The translations under genes were made by a program, and so were the position numbers. Below the pieces are notes generated by a model. That model had not been told where the DNA came from, made no database searches, and saw only the letters and a program-made list of their open reading frames with translations. A stretch of DNA of 64,000 nucleotides from Plasmopara viticola (taxonomy: Eukaryota > Oomycota > Peronosporomycetes > Peronosporales > Peronosporaceae). The stretch is from assembly GCA_001695595.3 (NCBI GenBank), contig MBPM02000018.1, positions 558,001 to 622,000 on the forward strand, in the 5' to 3' direction. Each line of letters opens with the position of its first letter. The stretch's first letter is position 1. This document shows, piece by piece, positions 11,645 to 21,117 of the stretch.

Positions 11645-13693
11645 CTAGGCGACCTGTTTACCCTTGATTTGCATCACTCTGGAGGCCGTTTCAGCAAGCT
11701 TCTTCATAGCCGAATACTGCGACGCCGTAATCTCATGGGATTTATTGTCGAGGCAGCACACTGAGCCCACAACTTGGTTGTTTTCGTCCTTGAGTGGAAA
11801 CCCTAAATAAAATCGCATGTCATGCGCGAGCAAGGCTGGCAGATTTTGAAACCGAATGTCAGACTCTGGGTGTGGCACAAGAAGGGGCTCATCGTTCATG
11901 ATCGTGTGCTGACAAAAAGACTCATTTCGTGGCATGTGAAGTTGTCGAAAAGGCGGCACGTTAGATGCCAGCACGTGCTGCTCATTCTCACTAATCAACG
12001 TCACGAGCCCCATCGAGCACTGCATTTCACGAGCCAACAACTCACAGATGAGATCCAATTCCTCTGTGTCCGTAATCTTGGAGAAATTTCCTTTCTGAAT
12101 CGCAGCAAGACGCTCCTGTTCGTTATTTGGCATTGGACAGCTGCTCATAGTTGTCGGCTCTGGTGCCATGTTGAGCGGGTAATTCCGGCCCTTTGGGTTC
12201 GCAAGCACGCACTCCTCGACCGGAAGTGTCTGGATTTCCAAGGCTCCAAGTGCGCTCTCTAAATCGTCGTTGGTTAGACGCACAGATGATGTAGACACAG
12301 AAGACCTCTCGAGTCGGGCATCAGCTTCCACCTTTTCCTGCTCCATCAAGTGTCGGATCACCGACAAGACGGACGAACGTTTCTTGCCCGACGATGTTTG
12401 TAAAGCCGTGTGCAAGAAATTTGTCAATACCTTGCCAGGCGGGTCAGCCAATGGCAGAGTTGCATCGGAAACGATTTCGATCCGACCCCGTTTTTCCTGA
12501 TTTACGTGCGAATAGTTACCATTGTTCACAAACTCGACGCAGCGAGTGCAAGCACGCACTGACGAGACACGACCGTCGCGGCTCTCCGTTGAGTGAATAC
12601 TCCAACATTGGTGGCAAATCAGATATCCACAAACGTGACACCGCTTCTTGCGTGGAAGGAGATGCAGCGATTTCGCACAGCAAGTGCACCTCGAGTTCTT
12701 GGCTTCAAAAGCAGAGCGATCCGCCAGTGGTTGAGTACCAAAACGGCGACCCCGAACGACCTCTGGGAGTTTACTTGCACCAATAGCAAGACGCATCAAC
12801 CGTTTTTGACGCTTCTTTGCATGAGCAGGAAGCCTGACCAGGTTGTTGTCACAACCGTTACTATGAACTGCATGATCGAATTGAGGACCTTCTAAAAGTG
12901 CGGCTTGAGCGTAAAACACGACCCGCACCGAGTCGCTTTCTGGTATCTTTTCGATCAAGTACGCAGCCGTCAAGTTGGGCAACTCGTCCACACGGTCGCT
13001 TTTCATCTTTCCAATTAACAACTCTTGCTCGGGAATCGAAGTGAGCGTGACGGTGAACGCGTCGGCATTGCTCGCTTTTTCATAGTATTCAAGAAAACAC
13101 CATTGTTCGTGGTTATTAAACATCCGCGAACGTTCAAAGGCACTGGTCTTGACCGTCAATCTCGACTCCATGTCCAATTTATAGCCTGAAGCCGAAGACG
13201 TCCCGAGCGACGGATCCACGACGTGCACGACAGCACCGTGGATGTAATCCTTGTAGAGACTGCGCATTACCATGTCGTGGTCGCTGCCAGTCGTTGAGCT
13301 GAGGATGAACGACAGCTCGTTCAAACTTGCTTTCATCTCCCCCGTCGCAAGCACTTCATAAGCTGCTTCAATGCCGTCGCCGTGCGAAAAGGCCGTAAAG
13401 TCATTGGCCACGGTCTTCCACTTCCAATTGCGCAGCGAGGTTTGCCGATCGGTCAGACGTTGAAAGTCCACCTTGTCGGCTGCATCGTGGGCGATCTGGA
13501 CCAATTGAGAATTGTCAAGACGAACACGCGGGTGGCTGGAGAGCGGCTCGATCTCAGTCTCCGAGTCGGCAAAGGACGTTTCTTTGGTCGTGCGAAATGG
13601 GTCATGCCACGAACGTTCCACGGTGAGGCGTTTGATGCCACTCTTGAAACTTGCTACAGCCGAACGCGATCGGTCTAGATGGGAGCTGGACAT
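11645..13693 (-). CDS. START-like / FYVE-like zinc finger / GAF domain protein (682 aa), paralogue B
   Basis: Same architecture as the gene at 4497-6644. It has an N-terminal START-like region (to about residue 270), a FYVE-like zinc finger (about 334-386: CTCC, CHVC, CHQC, CTRC), a linker, and a C-terminal GAF domain (about 545-680) with GFPL and GSVCCLD motifs near the end. The two share blocks throughout, such as LGFP or FGFP, VGxxCC, and the SQY-containing helix, and are clearly paralogous. Both are minus strand, about 5 kb apart. The first ATG is at 13693; the frame continues only two codons upstream to a TTG. The gene is a single exon. A function in lipid or ligand sensing at membranes is inferred from the domains only. 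Confidence 0.87.
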   Translation of the reverse strand: MSSSHLDRSRSAVASFKSGIKRLTVERSWHDPFRTTKETSFADSETEIEPLSSHPRVRLDNSQLVQIAHDAADKVDFQRLTDRQTSLRNWKWKTVANDFTAFSHGDGIEAAYEVLATGEMKASLNELSFILSSTTGSDHDMVMRSLYKDYIHGAVVHVVDPSLGTSSASGYKLDMESRLTVKTSAFERSRMFNNHEQWCFLEYYEKASNADAFTVTLTSIPEQELLIGKMKSDRVDELPNLTAAYLIEKIPESDSVRVVFYAQAALLEGPQFDHAVHSNGCDNNLVRLPAHAKKRQKRLMRLAIGASKLPEVVRGRRFGTQPLADRSAFEAKNSRCTCCAKSLHLLPRKKRCHVCGYLICHQCWSIHSTESRDGRVSSVRACTRCVEFVNNGNYSHVNQEKRGRIEIVSDATLPLADPPGKVLTNFLHTALQTSSGKKRSSVLSVIRHLMEQEKVEADARLERSSVSTSSVRLTNDDLESALGALEIQTLPVEECVLANPKGRNYPLNMAPEPTTMSSCPMPNNEQERLAAIQKGNFSKITDTEELDLICELLAREMQCSMGLVTLISENEQHVLASNVPPFRQLHMPRNESFCQHTIMNDEPLLVPHPESDIRFQNLPALLAHDMRFYLGFPLKDENNQVVGSVCCLDNKSHEITASQYSAMKKLAETASRVMQIKGKQVA

Positions 13694-14344
13694 GGCCAAT
13701 CAAAGAGTGACGATTGACAAGAAGAAGACGAAAAGACATTAACATGTCTAGGGAGAGAGAGACGCTCTCTAATCGTCAATTGATGTTTACACAAAGGTGC
13801 TTTTACTTAATTGGAAGTAATTTATTTATAAGACTGCATAGGGTCTAGAAGACGTGAGGAAGACGGTAAGGCATTGGGGAAAAAGTTCGTAGTTGAGAAG
13901 TGGTGGTTTAATTATAGGTAAGTTGGGAGTAATAATAAGTAGTCGATTTGGGTGTCTTGCTTGCGGACTAGCCTTTTTAAACAATCTTGAAGGTACCAAT
14001 CAAGTTTACACTTTATATGATCTCTATAATAAGGTCTTTGCAAAAATACGCACTACCATAAGGTCTTTGCAAACGGACGCTCTGCCATTGCGCCTCTTTT
14101 GCACATTTTTGTGCGTTACGCAAGCTTTCTGTATTGACTAGAGGAATTTTGGCATACGGGTGCTATGTACCACAGCTGATCAAAAAAGTTCTGAGACTCG
14201 GTTGCGTCAACCCTTGTCGTCATTCTTTGGGGTCTACGACACGATACAAAATAGTCAGCACGCATTTTCGATTCGTTAGTGAGAGTAATTTTTCACCCCG
14301 CTATCCTTAATACGTTTAATCGTTCATTTGAGTGGGAAAAATAA

Positions 14345-14420
14345 GGTACCATCTTGTGTCCATAGTTATGGTCATCACATACGGTACCACCTCGTGTCCA
14401 TAGTTATGGTCATCTCATGA
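14345..14420 (+). repeat. Two-copy 38-bp tandem repeat
   Basis: The unit starting ggtaccatcttgtgtccat at 14345 repeats at 14383 with three or four substitutions; both copies contain catagttatggtcat. It lies in non-coding AT-rich DNA. Confidence 0.85.
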
Positions 14421-15249
14421 GTTGACTTACCGTCAAGTTCAACCGCCATAAGAGGGCGCATATGTTCAAATTGCAATACTTCATCCTCGGTAAAAATAAT
14501 AATTTTGGGAGTAATTAGGGGTTTGTCCACATCTCGCTATAGGCAAACAGATACTTATTTTTATTAGCATATAGTTTCTACTCTTTCAAACCACTCATCG
14601 TGATGACCTGTGCTGTCAATTTTGTCTGCTACCACGGCGCGACTGCTGCCATGTCGTACTAACGTCATTAAATCGTACCACTTTTCTCGATCATGCCCCA
14701 TACCAATGCTTGATGTAGCCAATAAACGTGTGTGGGCCACTCAATGGCATGATGATGAAAGGTTTGTGTGATAAGGACTCGGTCAAATTTGACAATTGTT
14801 TGTCGATCGAGCTTTCCCTACTTATATGCGCAACATATAGTCAAGCCTGCGCGTCAACAAGCACAACGAATTTATTGGGCTAGTATTCACATTATAAGTA
14901 AGATTTAAAAAAGAATTACAGCCATATTGACATTTTTAAGACAAAAAGACAGATCCATCGTTTTTCTCAAACTTGCGAAATTTGGTTCGACTACGAAGTG
15001 CTAGAAAATTCACTCAAAACTCCAGGAGTGTGCATTTTTGAAAAGAAACTTCTTGCCATTGACGTGATGATTCGGTCAATAACCCGTAGCTGAGTAGACT
15101 AAACCGCCTTCATCAAGTTGCACTATTGCAAAACCGATCGCATTGCCAGACACAACTCAAATGACGTTGAACGGCCTGTCGAATCCAGAACTAGTGTCTG
15201 CTGTAGGCTTCGAGTAACATATCGACTATATCTTGGTGATAGCTTTCCC

Positions 15250-15310
15250 AGTACTATTTCTCGATAGATTGGACAAAGACCTTGCGAGACTTGTATAGCC
15301 AGCACTCCAA
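15250..15310 (-). repeat. Degraded repeat shared with 10380-10460
   Basis: Minus-strand translation contains VLAIQVSQGLCPI, matching the pattern seen at 10380-10460. This copy lies inside a 70-codon open stretch (15123-15335) that shows no other recognisable feature. It is probably a transposon remnant. Confidence 0.45.
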
Positions 15311-17351
15311 GCACAATAAAAGATGTTAACTCCAAGAAGAAAGACTGACAGAACGGGCGCGAAAAGTTACGGAAGAGAAAGGAAAAGTGTAGTCACGGAT
15401 AATCTAGCGGAATGGACCTTGTGCAAAGAGCTGGCTAGGTTTTTTTATCATATCTTTATATTCTTATAGGGACATGGTGTAGTTCAATGTGATCAAGCGT
15501 GCAAATTCTCAGTTCTGCTTGAGCCCCTTAAATGCTTATAAAGCAACCGAAGGCTTAATTGTTCCCCACATAGACACCTTCATCGATGTGAAGCATAGTT
15601 TGTTGGCTTTGTGACCGCAAATATTTGCCTTCGGTGAAATCGGTGGGCCTCAAGAGCAGATTCATTTTCTCCGAAGCAACGGTGGACAAGACTTTTGTCC
15701 AGGTGTATTTAGGCTGGAACCCTTAAGGCCAAAGCAGCTTTTTAATCGCTTTCTATTTGGACCTGATGATACCCATTCACCAGATTTGGTGCATTAGACA
15801 ACGTGCACGCGAACACGATGTTTAGCGACAAGCCATCCGTTGAAATCTATGTTCATGAACGTCCTATTAACTGCTCGATTCAGCTCATTATACGTCATAG
15901 CTGGCCACCAAGTTTCCTTAGAATTTTAATGACCAAAGGTGGTGACGAGTGCGGGGACTTTAGATCTCGCACCAAGCTGCTAGTCAATGAATATTGCCAT
16001 GAGAGCATTTGAGCTCGTTGATGCTATTTTTGGCGAAAGATGGACCAATGAGCTCACACTGCTCCGTGGCAGTGGCAATTGCCTAACAGCACTTTATTTC
16101 GTTCCTAACCGGGGTCAATCTTGCGTCGCACTCTCCCGTCCGGCAGAAGTATCAATGAATATTTCTCGGCAAATTTTGACCGTATCCGTCGGATCCATCA
16201 CAATTTTTAGCGACGCGCAGTGCAAGCTGTCTACATAGCTGATTCGCTAATACATCTTCATTACAAAGGGTCGAGCCTCCAAAGGCTTTTGGTCGTAAGA
16301 AACACCACCTGAAAAGTACACCTGAGATTTTTCAATTACATACTCAGTAATTTACATCTACATGAGTTTCGGTTACTGTGTAATATCAGGCAATGCGCCC
16401 AACTATACCGCACTTGTTGCGACAGAATTTCGATTCTGTGGACAAGACATCTCTTTCAAGCATGGGGTTGATCGAGATACAAAGAGAGCAAATTTAGTTT
16501 CTCATATCCGCTTCTTTTTCGCAGGGCTATGTTACCCGCGCTTGATCGTACTTCGATGTCCGGCTATAGATTTGCGCTACCCACTGACTCTTGCGAGCAC
16601 CTGCTCGAGGAACTTTGTAACTCTCAGTTCTGAAGCTGAGTTTTGAGTATGCATTGAAGGCTACTTTCGTGTTAAGCTATAAACTCTACCTCGGTAGCCG
16701 GTGCTACCAGCTATAATTATTCTCCGCCATCGAATTTTTACAGAGGTAAACCTTGACAGGATTTTAAGACTACGGACACTTTGTGCACAACTATCAGCCT
16801 ACTATTGCTGAGTTCTACTTTTAGAGCTCTCGCAGACAAAGTTTTCAAAGTGTTTATCAGCCACAAGCCTACCACGAGGATCCCATAAGGGTATCCATCT
16901 TACTGCTGACCAGCGAATGTCAGGTTATACGGTCCTGAATTCTGTCAGCGATAGATTTAAGACCACGACGGAGAAGCGATCTCTTCGTCGCACAGGTATA
17001 GATCGTATGCCTGCACTTGCCGCATACAAAGCAGCAAATCTTGCTTTGCTTCGCTACGCTCAAGTCCATTGGTACTGCACGCGATTCATGAAGTCCACGC
17101 CATCGCTACTCGGCATCCCGTAGGTCAAGGAATTGTACATCCGCGGCATCGAGTCTATTTGCGACTGTGCTCTAGCAAAGGTGTCATCGCCGCAGCCATT
17201 CCTTAAAAGATTTGAACGCAAGGCGGTTCTATCTTAAGATCGTCCATAAATACAGTCAATTTGACGTTGACGGGGGGAGTACCACTTCAGTAATGGGGCC
17301 AGTAAATCCATGTATTTATGAGGTTTGCTCTTTCTTTGCTTGAAGGCAAGA

Positions 17352-17486
17352 TACCACGGAGGCTAAGGTTCGCCGTAATGATCGTTGCTTTCACCTTCAC
17401 CTCTTTTGTGTGTTTGGTGACAAGAAAGACTGAGCTGTGTTGGCTGAACGGATAAGTGCCCAGCATTTAGCCTGGCCTCCGTGGTA
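17352..17486. mobile_element. Possible 135-bp MITE with 12-bp terminal inverted repeats
   Basis: TACCACGGAGGC at 17352-17363 is matched by its exact reverse complement at 17475-17486, and AGA directly flanks both ends. The interior has no coding capacity. Perfect 12-bp ends with a possible 3-bp duplication would suit a miniature DNA transposon of a PIF/Harbinger- or CACTA-like class, but only one copy is seen here. Confidence 0.45.
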
Positions 17487-18195
17487 AGAGAATGCAAGAC
17501 CTCATTATCTGTGAGGAGATTTCATTCACACGCTTATAAAAAAAATTTCAACACACTTTTTTTCGGATCAATGGGGTAATGATGGCCGCTTCGGTCCGGA
17601 TTTGCTCGTATTGAACCTCGCTGTCGGCACTACTGCTTGTGCTACTGAGCCCTTTATTTCCTGTTCCCGAGAGCATATTCTTTTCTCATAGAGGCCAAAT
17701 GCCAAAACGCACGTTACCAGACATCAAAGAGGGTTGAAACGCAGCTGCCTTCTCAGTCCTTCAAAAAGCTAAAAAGTCTTTGAGTAGCACGAACTATCCG
17801 CCCAACAGATGCAGGGAGATGGTTGGTCCACCTAGAAACCTTTGCGAGGATTTAAAAAGACAATCTATCTGCGTAGGCGTAGGCTTAGTCTACAATGCGC
17901 CACCAGCTGTGACAGAATCAAACCACTCCTTTTACAAAAGAAGTTATGCACGATCTCCCAGGAGGGATCGAAGTGTGCAATAGACTAACATCTCTGCACG
18001 CAAATACTGCAAGGGTGCCATATCTTCAAAGCTTTTTGTGACGACACCCCATCACATGCCTTTTGTTACGCAAGCAATCGTGTCCGTAAAGTAAGCTTTA
18101 TGCTCTTCTTGTAATTTTTGTCTATCGCTTACAGTAGTCGAAGTTGGTATGTAAATCGCTCTATTTGATTTCATGCTACACGCTATTTCATGTTA

Positions 18196-21117
18196 TCACG
18201 CTTTAACCTTGCGCTTCTTCTTGCTGCAGCCGGTAGCAGGCGCAGCAATCTCCTGAACGAAACCGGATCGCTCTTCGTCAATCGTGCGCTTCAGATACTT
18301 TAAGCCGGCCAAGTTGAATCCAATGCGACTTTTGCTCTCCACGAGCTGTGAGCGCAGTCGTTGCCACAGCAATTCCAGCTCGTTGAATAAATCCGCTCGC
18401 GAGCAAATAGCCGAGTTGTGTAGCTTGAGTAGGAAGAGCAGCACACGGCAGCAAAATTCCACTTCTAAATGGCACGAAATCAACTGCAAGAGCAACCGAA
18501 TCAGTCGTTCCACGTAGTCAAACGGCAGTACAATGAGGGCCTCCTCCATGTCATGAGGTCGGATGCGCCGCAGTGTGTGAAGCACATACTTGAGAGGCGA
18601 GTACCCAAGCAGTAGCATATTTGGTGGACGTGTTGTCCTCTCTATCTTACAAAGAGCGTCTTCGCCCTCCTTCTTCTCCTCTTCCAGACCAGTTAAAGCA
18701 TTATCTCTCGCCTCGTCAAGTGCTTTTTTCTTCTCCTGCTTCTGTTTCTTCGCGATGGCCGCGGCCTCTTTCATTTTCTTCTCCTGTGCACGTTCAAAGG
18801 CTGCAATGGCGTGTAGCTCAGCTTCACCAAGATCAATGGCTTCCATCAAACTCTCACCCGCACGCACGGATTCAATGGTACGTTTGGCGGCCGACGCCGA
18901 GTTTTCCTTGTCCCCCTCGCCTTTGTCATCCTTTTCATTGCCCATTGCAGGAGCCTTGCGATTGCTTGTATTGACCAGATCGTCTTCAAAGAGCTGCTCC
19001 ATCTCCTTCTCCTTCTCTTCTTCGATAAATACTTGGTCTTCTGTGCGCACATATTTACACAGCGATCGATCTTGTGAGCAGCTCACGACAAAGCTCCCGT
19101 CACTACTCACTGCGAGGCCCCATACTTCGCCAAAGTGGTGGCGATCAATCTTTAAAATCCGCTCAAAGTGGTCACCATCCCAGTAGCAAATCGACTTGTC
19201 TTTCGATGCCGTAAAGAAGTAGTGCGTCTTGCGCACAAAGCGAACGCTCATGATGCTGTCCTGATGGGCAAAGATCGATTTGTGGCAGTCTCCAAAGTCG
19301 AGACCCCACAGTTTCACGTTTTTGTCCGCAGACGCAGTGACCAGCAACGCGTCGTCGGATGAAATGTCCATTGACATCACGGGCAGTTTATGGCCGTAGA
19401 GGCTCACAAAGAACTTGAGCGAGTCGTCAAAAAAGACTTTGACGGTACAATCCAGCAAAGCTACTGCCACGAGGAGCTTCTTTGAATCTTTCGTGTTGCT
19501 AAAGCGAACACTCAGGACATCGTCCGACATTTTGAGCATACGAGCATGAGCGAGACCAAGACGCAACGCACTGGTTCGATCCGCTTCGTCTGGGTGAAAC
19601 ATTTCAAAGTCCCAAAAGTTCACGTGCTTATCAGCTCCCCCCGTCACGATGCCACGTCCATCCGGACGTACGTCCATGGACCAGACGGCACTGTTATTGT
19701 GGGCCTCGCCATCTCTCCAGATGCATTCACCCGAGTTCAAATCAAACAACAGTAGCTGCCCAAGCTTCGTGCCCACTACAACGTGCATGTTGCCGGGAGC
19801 AAACACTGCCGACAATGCCAGCGAGAACCCGTCGCTCAGTGTGCGAATGCACTGTAATGACCGCGAGTTCCAAATCTTCACCGACGCACTCGACAGGGAG
19901 AGAATGAGCTGATCGTCCGAGCTGATTGCCACCTGGCGCACGTCCGATCGATGGCCACTCAAAGTGAGTGCATGTGCCTTGCTATACCGATCCTCGAGCG
20001 CAGTTATACTAGGCGACAATGTGTACGTCTCGATGCTGTTGTTCTGGAGTCCAAGCATCACGGACGTCGTCCCATTCTTTGCAATGTCTGGCGAGAATGC
20101 AAACGACTTGATTCGATGCGATGATCGCACTACACAAAGCAACTCGAATTCGTCTACTGCCGCGTTATCAGTAGCAACATTCTCTTCGTCTTCGTGCTCG
20201 TTTAAATCGACAAGCTTGGTCTCCAATTCGGGACATTGTTGCTGTTTCTTCTTGGTCTTTTCACGCACGCGCTTTTCGCGACGTTGGCGTTTCTTCTTTA
20301 TCTGATCTGCGGACCGGACACGGTAAATCTCGACCGTCTTCCCTGCACTTTGCACACCAACCAAATCTCCTGTAGTATTGTACCCTACTCGAGCAATCCG
20401 ATCATTGCTTTGGCGATAGATCGACCCCATGAGCTTGACAGTCTCCCCTTCATTCTCTTCTCGGTGGTGCACGCGCCATACTCTTAGCTGATTGTCAGAC
20501 GCACCCGTCAATAACCGATCTCCTGCAGGATTCACGGCCAAAGACCACACTTCATTGCGATGATCTACACACGTTTGCACACAATGTTGTGTCTCGAGGT
20601 CCCACACCTTGACGAGCGTGTCCTTGGAACTCGATATCAAGCGTGTAGGTAATAGGAAAGCCAACGCCGTGACAGCGTCTTTGTGGCCCTTGAGACGGAA
20701 ACGACCCATTTGGCTGACAAGATCCCAAACGATAATGTCCGTATCACGCGAACCTGACGCGAGCTCGGCTCCGTCTGCGCGATACGCAAGCGCTTCGACC
20801 GCGCTCTTGTGGCCATCGAGCGTCACGAGCAGCGCTCCTGTCGCAAAATCAAACAGACTGACGGCTCCTGTCGAATAACCACAAGCCACGTTGTTTCCAT
20901 CGGGACTTAGCGCTAGCGCAGTGACTTGGCCATTACTGGTATCGGAAGCCAACAGGTCACGCACCTTGTTTCCTTGTCGAATGTTCCAGACAGCCACGTC
21001 CTGAAGTGCTGGAGAAATGGCGAATTGCCCGCTAGAGTCGTAGATGAGATTTCCTTCCACAGACGCGATTACGCCAAAGGAGCAGACGCGCTCATAGCGC
21101 AGGTACGACTTGACCAT
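18196..21117 (-). CDS. WDR3: WDR3 / UTP12 (Dip2) U3 snoRNP WD-repeat protein
   Basis: This is a nucleolar component of the UTP-B subcomplex of the small-subunit processome, needed for 18S rRNA processing. The 973-aa frame aligns from end to end with WDR3 as I know the family (human protein about 940 aa). Visible features are the start MVKSYLRYE, an N-terminal beta-propeller (SGSRDTDIIVWD, LKGHKDAVTALAF, LTGASDNQLRVW), a basic KKKRQRR-type insert at about 270-290, a second propeller (VTGGADKHVNFWDFE, LYGHKLPVMSMDISSD, KLWGLDFGDCHKS), a charged linker, and the C-terminal Utp12 helical domain (about 855-955). It ends in a basic KKKRKVKA tail. The ATG at 21117 fits the family N-terminus. The gene is a single exon and intact. 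It stands alone between two repeat-rich intervals. Confidence 0.96.
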   Translation of the reverse strand: MVKSYLRYERVCSFGVIASVEGNLIYDSSGQFAISPALQDVAVWNIRQGNKVRDLLASDTSNGQVTALALSPDGNNVACGYSTGAVSLFDFATGALLVTLDGHKSAVEALAYRADGAELASGSRDTDIIVWDLVSQMGRFRLKGHKDAVTALAFLLPTRLISSSKDTLVKVWDLETQHCVQTCVDHRNEVWSLAVNPAGDRLLTGASDNQLRVWRVHHREENEGETVKLMGSIYRQSNDRIARVGYNTTGDLVGVQSAGKTVEIYRVRSADQIKKKRQRREKRVREKTKKKQQQCPELETKLVDLNEHEDEENVATDNAAVDEFELLCVVRSSHRIKSFAFSPDIAKNGTTSVMLGLQNNSIETYTLSPSITALEDRYSKAHALTLSGHRSDVRQVAISSDDQLILSLSSASVKIWNSRSLQCIRTLSDGFSLALSAVFAPGNMHVVVGTKLGQLLLFDLNSGECIWRDGEAHNNSAVWSMDVRPDGRGIVTGGADKHVNFWDFEMFHPDEADRTSALRLGLAHARMLKMSDDVLSVRFSNTKDSKKLLVAVALLDCTVKVFFDDSLKFFVSLYGHKLPVMSMDISSDDALLVTASADKNVKLWGLDFGDCHKSIFAHQDSIMSVRFVRKTHYFFTASKDKSICYWDGDHFERILKIDRHHFGEVWGLAVSSDGSFVVSCSQDRSLCKYVRTEDQVFIEEEKEKEMEQLFEDDLVNTSNRKAPAMGNEKDDKGEGDKENSASAAKRTIESVRAGESLMEAIDLGEAELHAIAAFERAQEKKMKEAAAIAKKQKQEKKKALDEARDNALTGLEEEKKEGEDALCKIERTTRPPNMLLLGYSPLKYVLHTLRRIRPHDMEEALIVLPFDYVERLIRLLLQLISCHLEVEFCCRVLLFLLKLHNSAICSRADLFNELELLWQRLRSQLVESKSRIGFNLAGLKYLKRTIDEERSGFVQEIAAPATGCSKKKRKVKA

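Larger units (their letters stand above)
13700..18195. other. Gene-free interval with tandem and inverted repeats
   Basis: No convincing gene is present. Content includes a two-copy 38-bp tandem repeat (14345-14420), a degraded repeat shared with 10380-10460, and a 135-bp unit with 12-bp terminal inverted repeats (17352-17486). Near 16540-16640 the plus-strand translation has a short copia RNase H-like look (TLSSEAEF preceded by a P-x-x-D-L-R-Y-P stretch), but the spacing is wrong and I do not annotate it. Confidence 0.45.

Noticed and set aside
16540..16645. Copia RNase H-like motif (TLSSEAEF)
   Set aside because: The expected distance to the upstream motif is far too short and no other copia domain is visible nearby.
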